A stretch of DNA of 24,837 bases, from assembly GCA_018896765.1 (NCBI GenBank), contig JAHILZ010000091.1:1-24837 (forward strand). The letters are read 5' to 3'. Both the position numbers and the translations under genes were made by a program. Below, piece after piece: positions 6,102 to 12,183 of the stretch (the first letter of the stretch is position 1; each line of letters starts with the position of its first letter). Under the pieces are notes generated by a model, which saw only the letters and a list, made by a program, of their open reading frames with translations, had not been told where the DNA came from and did no database searches. Source of the stretch: Patescibacteria group bacterium (GTDB lineage Bacteria; Patescibacteriota; Minisyncoccia; JAHIHE01).

Positions 6102-7052
6102 ATGCCATTCCAAAATAGTTTTCTGTCGATAGCTCTTAACAAAAAGAAATTAAAGTGCGAAAAGTTTTTAGATGAAATGAATCAAGTGATTCCTTGGAAT
6201 AAGCTGATAGAAGAAGTTAAAAAGCATTACACGGAAAGCAAGATTGGCAGGAAAAAAACAGCTATCAAATTACTGCTCAAAATATACTTTCTCCAACAGT
6301 GGTACAATCTCTCTGACCCGGGAGCGGAAGAAGCCATTTACGACAGAAATTCATTTCAGAAATTTTTAAACATTGACCTTCTGTCGGACAATGTGCCAGA
6401 CGAAACAACCATTCTTAATTTCAGGCATTTGCTGGAAGAAAATGATCTGCAGGAAAAATTCTTTGTTATCACGAATAATCTATTGGAACAAAAAGGCTTG
6501 ATTATGAAAGAAGGAACTATCACCGATGCCACTTTCATTACTGCTCCCAAAAGCACTAAAAACCAAGATGGAAAAAGAGACCAAGAAATGAGTTCGTCTA
6601 AAAAAGGAAACAATTGGTATTTTGGCCTAAAGGCTCATATCGGAGTGGATCACAAATCGGGGCTTATTCACAGCTTGGAAACAACCACCGCTAAGATTCA
6701 CGACAAGGATAAGCAGCTTGATTTATTGCACGGCTAAGAAAAAGCGATCTTCGGAGACAAGGGATATTATGACGAGAAAATCAAAGTGGTATTGAGAGCC
6801 GAAGGAAAATTCTGCGGAGTGCTGGACAGAGGAAAAAGAAATCATCCTTTGACGAAAAAACAAAAAAGAAGAAACAACAAACTATCATCCGTCAGGGCAA
6901 AAGTCGAATATCCGTTTCTGGTTTTAAAGTGCCTGTGGCATTACACGAAAACGAGGTATAAAGGATTGCTAAAGAATGCAAAACAACTGTATGCTTTGTT
7001 TAGTTTAGTCAACCTTTATATGGTTAGAAGAAAATTGATGAAATCAGCTTGA
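6102..7052 (+). pseudogene. IS5-family transposase interrupted by an in-frame TAA
   Basis: Residues 1-211 run from MPFQNSFLSIALNKKKLK to LLHG and end at TAA 6735-6737. The same frame continues without a break as EKAIFGDKGYYDEK to YMVRRKLMKSA* at 7052. The joined protein of about 316 residues has the full DDE set: Asp in GTITDATFI, Asp in FGDKGYYDE, and Glu in AKVEYPFLVLK. The stop sits just before the second catalytic Asp, so the truncated product cannot be active. TAA most simply arose from GAA by one G-to-T change. TAA is a normal stop in this window, so recoding is unlikely. Confidence 0.85.
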
Positions 7053-7227
7053 TTAGCTAAGGGTGCAATGTCTCTAATTGGGTTAAAATGAGCTAAAAAT
7101 TAACAAATTAATTCTTAAAAAATCTTAGAAAAACGCCGATGAATCATTACCTAATGGAAGTGTTTCATAAAAGTGTGTTTTTCAGAGATTACTATAATTT
7201 ATAAGTAATTTTATAACGCACCATAAT

Positions 7228-7473
7228 ATGAATCAATTTCTAAAACTTACAAAAGAAAAATTAATTATTGCTTTTAGTTTGTTAGTATTATTTTTTATTT
7301 TTTCGTTTCTTAATGGTTTTATCGCGCAGATAATTATTTATCAAAAAACTACCGAAGATATTAGATATTTAATAACAAATGTATTTCCAATAATCAATTT
7401 AATAATGATGATATTGGAATTTTATCTTATTTCATGTTTGTCTGTTTATATAAGTGAAAAATATAAAAAGTAA
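7228..7473 (+). CDS. Small two-helix membrane protein
   Basis: An 81-residue protein with two hydrophobic segments, about residues 12-36 (LIIAFSLLVLFFIFSFLNGFIAQIII) and 48-74. A basic start (KLTKEK) and basic end (SEKYKK) suggest both ends are cytoplasmic. It resembles many unassigned small membrane proteins of CPR genomes; no family is recognisable. It starts 40 bases after the IS end with no Shine-Dalgarno, and a terminator follows. Confidence 0.6.
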   Translation: MNQFLKLTKEKLIIAFSLLVLFFIFSFLNGFIAQIIIYQKTTEDIRYLITNVFPIINLIMMILEFYLISCLSVYISEKYKK

Positions 7474-7483
7474 ATTAGACACT

Positions 7484-7519
7484 ATTAAACCCACCTTTTA
7501 AGGTCGGGTTTAATTTTTT
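7484..7519 (+). terminator. Intrinsic terminator
   Basis: ATTAAACCC (7484-7492) pairs perfectly with GGGTTTAAT (7505-7513), followed by TTTTTAT. Confidence 0.85.
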
Positions 7520-7540
7520 ATTTGAACAAAAGCGGAAAAT

Positions 7541-7569
7541 TTGATTTTGAAAGGGAAAAGGGGTAAGAT
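7541..7569 (+). promoter_or_regulatory. Possible promoter of the four-helix membrane protein
   Basis: TTGATT 7541-7546, 17-base spacer, TAAGAT 7564-7569. Just upstream, TTGAACAAAAGCGG at 7522-7535 is repeated exactly at 8093-8106, where it forms the -35 region of the next gene. Confidence 0.35.
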
Positions 7570-7597
7570 TAAGAAATAACTTGAATCATACTTCAAA

Positions 7598-8086
7598 ATG
7601 GAAAGAATAAAAAAATATTTAAAAATTCCAAAAATAAAAGAACATCATTTGAAAAAGCATATAGACAGGAAACTCTTTAACAGGTTAAGAATATTTTTTG
7701 TTATCGTTGTAATTTTAGTCGGTTTAATGCTGTATGATGTTTTTGAAGGAATCTTAGGCGTTAATTTGGCTTTTGGCGGTTTTATTCCGGGATTGCTTAT
7801 AGGATTTTTTGCCAGCCGCATATTTTTAATCCATTGGCACGAAGAGAGCGCGAAAGTGGTTTCTCGCATGGATGCGATTGGCGTTATTATTTTGCTGTGT
7901 TATATTTTTTTTGCGTTGTCTAGAGCATGGATATTCGAGCATTGGATCCATGGCGCCGCGCTTACCGCTTTTACTTTCAGTATTATGGGTGGAATAATGC
8001 TGGGCAGATTGCTCGGCATGCGCTTGAATATCAAAAAAATACTGTCAGATCGCGGCATTTCTTTTGAAGATGGAAATTCTCATTGA
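7598..8086 (+). CDS. Four-helix membrane protein of unknown function
   Basis: A 162-residue protein. A strongly basic N-terminal 30 residues (KKYLKIPKIKEHHLKKHIDRK) are followed by about four hydrophobic segments near 31-50, 55-77, 91-111 and 120-140, then a soluble tail LNIKKILSDRGISFEDGNSH. A histidine-containing loop, IHWHEESAK, follows the second segment and WIFEHWIHG precedes the fourth. No enzyme signature is visible and I do not recognise the family. There is no Shine-Dalgarno. The next gene's promoter begins seven bases after the stop. Confidence 0.65.
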   Translation: MERIKKYLKIPKIKEHHLKKHIDRKLFNRLRIFFVIVVILVGLMLYDVFEGILGVNLAFGGFIPGLLIGFFASRIFLIHWHEESAKVVSRMDAIGVIILLCYIFFALSRAWIFEHWIHGAALTAFTFSIMGGIMLGRLLGMRLNIKKILSDRGISFEDGNSH

Positions 8087-8092
8087 GCTTGT

Positions 8093-8121
8093 TTGAACAA
8101 AAGCGGGGAATCTGGTATGAT
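8093..8121 (+). promoter_or_regulatory. Promoter of the winged-helix/nuclease-like gene
   Basis: TTGAAC 8093-8098, 17-base spacer, TATGAT 8116-8121 preceded by TGG (extended -10). The predicted start of transcription near 8128 leaves a short leader. Confidence 0.6.
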
Positions 8122-8156
8122 TAAGGGAATAATTTGAGTTGAATTTTAATAAAGAT

Positions 8157-8891
8157 ATGAAACAACACGAAGCAGTAATAAAAATAATGGAGCAAAACGG
8201 CGGGTTTGCAACGCTGGGCTATCTTAATCAAGAAGTTTTGAAAGTATCGGGTGTTGAGTGGAAAACAAAAACTCCCTTTGCGAGTATTCGCCGTATTGTT
8301 CAAGATGATAGATTTTTCTTTAAAATTAGGCCGGGACTTTGGGCATTAAAAACTTACAAAAATAAATTGCCTGAAAATGTTTTTACAGCAGAAAAAATTC
8401 CTGAAATAAAACAAGAAGAATTTAATCATAGTTATTATCAGGGACTACTTGTTGAAGTTGGTAATTTAAGAAAATTTGAAACATTTATTCCTTATCAAGA
8501 TAAAAATAAGAAGTTTTTAGAAAAAAGCTTAAAAGATATTGCGACGATAGAAAAATTTTATAAATTTGGATACGAACATATTATCAATAGGGCGATTACT
8601 ATTGATGTAAGCTGGTTTAATAATAGAAAAATGCCTAATTCTTTTTTTGAAGTGGAGCATTCAGCAGGTATTGAAAATTCTCTTGGGAAATTTGTTGATT
8701 TGCAGGATTTTAAAACAAATTTTTTTATTGTTGCCGACAAGGCAAGAGAAATGGAGTTTAAAAAGAAAGTTTGTTTTAATATGTTTTATTCAATACAAAA
8801 AAGAGTGCAATTTATGAGTTATGAAGATTTGTCTAACCTGCACGCAAAAAGTTTTGAAACCGCTGACATAGAAAACAAATTTAAATTTTAA
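8157..8891 (+). CDS. Winged-helix (HARE-HTH-like) plus PD-(D/E)XK-like nuclease-type protein
   Basis: A 244-residue protein from ATG 8157; a TTG at 8139 would add six residues but lies too close to the promoter. Residues 1-70 (EAVIKIMEQNGG, SIRRIVQDDRFFFKIRPGLWAL) have the pattern of the HARE-HTH/RE-associated winged helix. After a linker, residues 95-185 contain LLVEVGN (Glu100), AITIDVSWF (Asp150) and FFEVEHSAGI (Glu165, Glu167, His168). D-x14-E-x-E-H recalls restriction-endonuclease-fold proteins with an EVEHS motif, in which the usual lysine is replaced. A role in DNA recognition or cleavage, perhaps defence, is inference; there is no methyltransferase partner nearby. Catalytic activity is uncertain because of the missing lysine. 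Confidence 0.6.
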   Translation: MKQHEAVIKIMEQNGGFATLGYLNQEVLKVSGVEWKTKTPFASIRRIVQDDRFFFKIRPGLWALKTYKNKLPENVFTAEKIPEIKQEEFNHSYYQGLLVEVGNLRKFETFIPYQDKNKKFLEKSLKDIATIEKFYKFGYEHIINRAITIDVSWFNNRKMPNSFFEVEHSAGIENSLGKFVDLQDFKTNFFIVADKAREMEFKKKVCFNMFYSIQKRVQFMSYEDLSNLHAKSFETADIENKFKF

Positions 8892-8906
8892 AAATTTTAA
8901 AGGCAG

Positions 8907-8935
8907 TTGACTCTATTTGATAATCGATCAATAAT
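8907..8935 (+). promoter_or_regulatory. Promoter of the acidic protein gene
   Basis: TTGACT 8907-8912, 17-base spacer, AATAAT 8930-8935. Confidence 0.45.
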
Positions 8936-8963
8936 TAATCAAGGATATAAATTTTTGATTAAT
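8934..8963 (+). promoter_or_regulatory. Hairpin or operator abutting a start codon
   Basis: ATTAATCAA (8934-8942) pairs perfectly with TTGATTAAT (8955-8963), one base before ATG 8965. It overlaps the predicted -10, so it could be an operator, or in RNA a stem next to the start. Confidence 0.45.
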
Positions 8964-8964
8964 T

Positions 8965-9396
8965 ATGAAAATAACGAGAAAACTTGCTATAACAATTTTA
9001 AAATATTTGGATAAAAATAAGGATTTTTATTTTCCATTTTTAGTAATGAATCAAGAATACATGGTAGAGGATGATGATTTTGTGGAAATTGAGCCGGATG
9101 AATGGGAAATGATTGAAAGTGATGAAAATTATCAGACATTTGAATTGTGGGAAAATTTGCAAAACTTAGGAAAAGATACTGAAGAATTATTAGCCAAAGG
9201 GTTTATAGAAAAAATCACGGATGACTCTTTGGAATCGCGAATAGCTGAATTGGCAAAAAAATATAGAAAATATTGGAAAAAAGAATTATGCGAAAGCGAG
9301 GATATGGAAGCTTACGGGCTAAATGAATTTATTAGCGGCAAGGCAGATGTTTTTGAAGATTGTTTGTGCATTATTAAGAAAAGTAGAAATTATTGA
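8965..9396 (+). CDS. Acidic protein of unknown function
   Basis: A 143-residue soluble protein. A helical N-terminus (ITRKLAITILKYLDKNKDFYFPF) is followed by a very acidic patch at about 33-57 (VEDDDFVEIEPDEWEMIESDEN), a central amphipathic helix and a C-terminal CLCIIKKSRNY. Its charge and size would fit a small regulator or a protein-protein adaptor, but no motif proves this and I do not recognise the family. It has its own promoter and a perfect inverted repeat at its start. Confidence 0.6.
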   Translation: MKITRKLAITILKYLDKNKDFYFPFLVMNQEYMVEDDDFVEIEPDEWEMIESDENYQTFELWENLQNLGKDTEELLAKGFIEKITDDSLESRIAELAKKYRKYWKKELCESEDMEAYGLNEFISGKADVFEDCLCIIKKSRNY

Positions 9397-9442
9397 AAAA
9401 TAAAACTGTACTTGAGTCAAATTAAACATTTTTATAAAAAAT

Positions 9443-10018
9443 ATGAGCAATAGAATAAGTCAAATAAAAAGTTTGGTAAAAAATGAATGTTTCAACTTGG
9501 GTTTTATTGATAATTGGTTTTACGGCGTTCATTTATTGGGCGTTGAAAAGTTTGCCAAAGTACTTTTTAAAAAAATGTCCAAGGCCGACAAAGAAATTGT
9601 TTTACTTGGAGTTTGGCTACATGATTTGCAGAGAGTGAGGGGAATAAAAGGCGACCATGCAAAGATGGGCGCTATTGAAGCTGAAAAAGTCATGAGACAA
9701 TTTAATTACCCGGAAAAAACAATAAAACATGTTAAGGAAATAATTTTAGCTCATAGTTGCGATACTTGTTTAATGCCGGAAACTTTGGAGGGAAAAATTC
9801 TTGCTTCCGCAGACGCAATGGCTCATTATGTCAATGATTTTTATTTGACGATTGCCGTAACTGGCGCCGTAACCGGCGAGAGAGATTTGGTAAGTTTCAA
9901 AAAATGGGCATTGGAAAAATTGGATAAGGATTATAACAGGAAGATATTTTTTGATTTTGCGAAAAAAATGATTGAAAAAAGGCATAAAGCTTTGAAAGAA
10001 GTTTTTACAATGAAATAA
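9443..10018 (+). CDS. HD-domain phosphohydrolase-like protein
   Basis: A 191-residue helical protein with the metal-binding set of the HD superfamily: His30 (FYGVHLLGVEKF), His60-Asp61 (LGVWLHDLQ) and Asp124 (ILASADAMAHY), plus His72 and His104 as usual extra ligands in GDHAKMGA and LAHSCD. The spacing H-x29-HD-x62-D fits single-domain HD hydrolases acting on nucleotides or other phosphate esters. The substrate is unknown. It is full length, has no Shine-Dalgarno, and follows the acidic protein after 46 bases, so the two may be co-transcribed. Confidence 0.8.
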   Translation: MSNRISQIKSLVKNECFNLGFIDNWFYGVHLLGVEKFAKVLFKKMSKADKEIVLLGVWLHDLQRVRGIKGDHAKMGAIEAEKVMRQFNYPEKTIKHVKEIILAHSCDTCLMPETLEGKILASADAMAHYVNDFYLTIAVTGAVTGERDLVSFKKWALEKLDKDYNRKIFFDFAKKMIEKRHKALKEVFTMK

Positions 10019-10036
10019 TTTGAAAAAGAGGGTGAA

Positions 10037-10114
10037 ATGATGCAGTTTTGGAAAAGCGTTGGAGATAACAAAAAATTGATTTTTCAGCAGAGCATGGCTT
10101 TCCTTGTGTTTTAA
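10037..10114 (+). CDS. Very short ORF, possibly a gene remnant
   Basis: ATG-ATG at 10037 with GAGGGTG just upstream opens a 25-residue frame, MMQFWKSVGDNKKLIFQQSM and then AFLVF, ending in TAA. It might be a small peptide gene or the start of a decayed gene, since the next about 650 bases contain other remnants. No family is recognised. Confidence 0.25.
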   Translation: MMQFWKSVGDNKKLIFQQSMAFLVF

Positions 10115-10162
10115 AGAATGTGTAATTATAAATTTTAATTTTTCCTAACTATCCATATTCGC

Positions 10163-10221
10163 TTTTTCGAATCATTTATGATGCGAAATTGATAAAATAA
10201 TGATACGATAATAGGGCGATA
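10163..10221 (+). repeat. Decayed upstream copy of the Fic gene promoter and start
   Basis: 59 bases matching 10746-10804 with five differences and no gap. The copy shares TTTTTCGAATCATTTATGAT and the AATGATACGATAATA word. The Fic -10 TATAAT is AAAATA here, and the start codon ATG is AGG, so both promoter and start are lost. Confidence 0.8.
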
Positions 10222-10222
10222 G

Positions 10223-10408
10223 GAGAAGTGTTTAATTAAAGAAGGGGAAGCGCTAACTCCCGTCCAACTTTGCCAAAAAGCGGGCTTGTATTTGGATAAT
10301 ATAGATTTTATTTATTACGGTAATGATTCTTGGCATACCAAGCAAAGAAAAGAAGATGTGATTGAAGGATTAAATTATTATTCAAAGTTGCATGGTTTTA
10401 ATTTGTGA
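10223..10408 (+). pseudogene. Gene fragment lacking a start
   Basis: An open frame from 10223 to TGA 10406-10408 reads LIKEGEALTPVQLCQKAGLY and continues DNIDFIYYGNDSWHTKQRK to KLHGFNL. The composition is protein-like (58 residues from TTA 10232), but there is no usable start and a stop lies directly upstream. It follows the decayed promoter copy and is therefore probably the tail of a deleted gene. I do not recognise the family. Confidence 0.45.
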
Positions 10409-10462
10409 TAAAAAACAAAAATAAATAGAAAGAGGCCTAAATAGAAGACTATTTAAACATCA

Positions 10463-10496
10463 ACTGAATTTTCTTGCTATAGCATAAAAATTCAGT
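10463..10496. repeat. 34-bp palindromic repeat, copy 1
   Basis: ACTGAATTTT ... AAAATTCAGT, a perfect 10-bp stem enclosing CTTGCTATAGCATA, itself containing the palindrome GCTATAGC. It is identical to the copy at 10554-10587. Confidence 0.85.
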
Positions 10497-10553
10497 TAAG
10501 AATCTATTGTCTGAGAACTTGCCGTTAATTTTTTTACGATTTAATGAACTTCG

Positions 10554-10587
10554 ACTGAATTTTCTTGCTATAGCATAAAAATTCAGT
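10554..10587. repeat. 34-bp palindromic repeat, copy 2
   Basis: Identical to 10463-10496; the two direct copies are separated by 57 bases. Only two copies are seen, so this is not a CRISPR array. The flank to the right (10589-10745) shows no convincing gene; on the minus strand short protein-like stretches occur in different frames (for example AVFMRDAIGRFYDKKEKQN), possibly a remnant. Confidence 0.85.
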
Positions 10588-10745
10588 AATGGAATTTTAA
10601 TCTCCAGTTTTGAGCTAATTCTGTTTTTCCTTCTTGTCGTAAAATCGCCCAATCGCATCGCGCATGAATACGGCAGCTTTCTTTTTGCCTGTAATTTGGC
10701 AGGATTATTATAGTGATTTTGATACTATCCAAGCTTTATATTTGA

Positions 10746-10795
10746 TTTTTCGAATCATTTATGATACGATAATGATATAATAATGATACGATAAT
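10746..10795 (+). promoter_or_regulatory. Fic gene promoter with three 11-bp iterons
   Basis: ATGATACGATA, ATGATATAATA and ATGATACGATA stand in tandem (10761-10793), one helical turn apart. The middle one contains TGATATAAT (10773-10781), an extended -10. ATCAT-TT-ATGAT upstream is a palindrome. The predicted transcript starts about 8 bases before ATG 10796, so it is nearly leaderless. The iterons look like operator sites. Confidence 0.55.
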
Positions 10796-11866
10796 ATGGC
10801 GATAAATGAAACAAAACTGAATAAAAGGCAGGATAAGATTTTAGAAATTCTTGATAAAAAAGGCAAGGTTTTTATTTCCCAAATTTTAGGCGAGATAAAA
10901 TTATCCGGCGGCGAAATCGCGAAAGTGACTGTCAATCGGGATTTGGACAAATTGCTTAAAATCGGGTTGATAGAAAGAAAAGGCAAGGGAAGGGCGGTGT
11001 TTTATGAATTATCGCCGAGGTTTAATCTTTTGAAGCAAATTGATCCGGTTAAATATTTTTCCGAGGAAGCCGACAAAAGGACAGCGAAAGAAAAATTCGA
11101 TTTTGCGGCATTGGCGATTATGGCCGATATTTTTTCCGCGGAAGAAAAAAATTATCTGGAAAAATTAAACCAAGAGTATCGCCAAAACGGGAAAGATATC
11201 GGAGAGGCCGCTTTTAAGAAAGAAACAGAGCGCTTGGTGATTGAATTAAGCTGGAAATCATCGCAGATCGAAGGCAATACTTATTCTCTTTTGGAAACCG
11301 AGGATTTGCTTAGGCGGAAAAAAGAAGCGCCCGGCCACAAAAAATCCGAAGCGATAATGATACTAAACCACAAAAAAGCCCTTGATTATATAACAAAGAA
11401 CAAGAAATTTTTTGGAAAAATAACAATCGCGAAGATAGAAGATGTTCATTATTTGCTGACTAAGGATTTGGGAATTTCGCGCGGATTAAGAAAAAAAGCA
11501 GTCGGCATTACCGGTACGAAATATAAGCCGCTGGACAATGAATTTCAGATTCGCGAAGCGCTAGAAAAAACATGCGGGCTGGTTAATCGAGAAAAAAATC
11601 CTTTCGCCAAAGCCGTGATGCTTATGATTTTGATCGCGTACGCGCAGCCGTTTGAAGACGGAAATAAAAGAACTAGCCGCATTATCGGCAACGCGATTTT
11701 ATTGGCTTACGATATTTGCCCTCTGTCTTATAGGAGCGTTGATGAGATAGAATATAAAAAAGCAGTGATTATTTTTTATGAGCGGAACAATATCAATTAT
11801 TTTAAGCGCTTATTTATCGAACAGTTTGAATTCGCGGTAAAAAATTATTTTCGGGCAAAAATTTAG
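10796..11866 (+). CDS. Fic-family protein with N-terminal winged helix
   Basis: A 356-residue protein. Residues 8-75 form a DeoR-like winged helix (RQDKILEILDKKGKVFISQI, VNRDLDKLLKIGLIERKGKG). Residues 145-165 carry the autoinhibitory motif S155-xxx-E159-G160 of class II Fic proteins. The Fic core spans about 205-345, with QPFEDGNKRTSR at 284-295. The canonical motif is HPFx(D/E)GNxRxxR; the catalytic His is Gln284 here, while Asp/Gly/Asn and both Arg are kept. Fic proteins transfer AMP or related groups to target proteins. With Gln at the catalytic position, AMPylation may be lost or altered. The winged helix and upstream iterons suggest autoregulation. Confidence 0.85.
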   Translation: MAINETKLNKRQDKILEILDKKGKVFISQILGEIKLSGGEIAKVTVNRDLDKLLKIGLIERKGKGRAVFYELSPRFNLLKQIDPVKYFSEEADKRTAKEKFDFAALAIMADIFSAEEKNYLEKLNQEYRQNGKDIGEAAFKKETERLVIELSWKSSQIEGNTYSLLETEDLLRRKKEAPGHKKSEAIMILNHKKALDYITKNKKFFGKITIAKIEDVHYLLTKDLGISRGLRKKAVGITGTKYKPLDNEFQIREALEKTCGLVNREKNPFAKAVMLMILIAYAQPFEDGNKRTSRIIGNAILLAYDICPLSYRSVDEIEYKKAVIIFYERNNINYFKRLFIEQFEFAVKNYFRAKI

Positions 11867-12103
11867 ATTATTTTAAAATTAAAATTTTTTCCCTTCCGCC
11901 TCTTGCCAAAAGTTTTCTTTTAGTGTATGATTAAAAAGTTGTTTCAGAAACGATTAAATTTTTGATTTGATACTGCAATTAAAATCGATGCCGGACAAAA
12001 TTCCGAAGGGATTATTATTTGATGAATAAAGCAAAATTAGAAATATTTTTTTGTTTTTATTGAATCGAAATCGAGCATTTAAAGTAAAAATAGCGACAGG
12101 GGC
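11867..12103 (+). other. Intergenic region before the tuf promoter
   Basis: AT-rich; no gene, hairpin terminator or repeat that I can support. Confidence 0.4.
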
Positions 12104-12130
12104 TTGACTAATTTTGGATACTGTTATAAT
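12104..12130 (+). promoter_or_regulatory. tuf promoter
   Basis: TTGACT 12104-12109 and TATAAT 12125-12130 with an extended TGT (12122-12124). The spacer is 15 bases, short, which fits reliance on the extended -10. A very AT-rich leader of about 45 bases with no Shine-Dalgarno leads to ATG 12184. Confidence 0.6.
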
Positions 12131-12183
12131 ATATTTAAATACAATATATAATTAATAATTATAATACAAAATAATATAATACT

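Larger units (their letters stand above)
6038..7187 (+). mobile_element. IS5-type insertion sequence with inactive transposase
   Basis: About 1150 bases bounded by matching 11-base ends CTCTGAAAAAC (6038-6048) and its complement GTTTTTCAGAG (7177-7187); AGTA precedes both with two mismatches between. The interior holds one transposase frame of the IS5 group. A clean target duplication could not be assigned, so the exact ends may lie a few bases further out. The 3' noncoding part, 7053-7176, is AT-rich and shows nothing else. Confidence 0.75.

Noticed and set aside
6735..6737. Alternative genetic code or programmed readthrough at TAA in the transposase
   Set aside because: TAA ends many intact genes here, and no slippery site or readthrough context is visible. 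A point mutation is simpler.
10463..10587. CRISPR array
   Set aside because: Only two 34-bp copies and one 57-base spacer, the repeats are near-perfect palindromes, and no cas genes are present.
10449..10658. Minus-strand ORF of 69 codons
   Set aside because: It runs across both 34-bp palindromes, which would force repeated peptide words; no start signal and no recognisable family.
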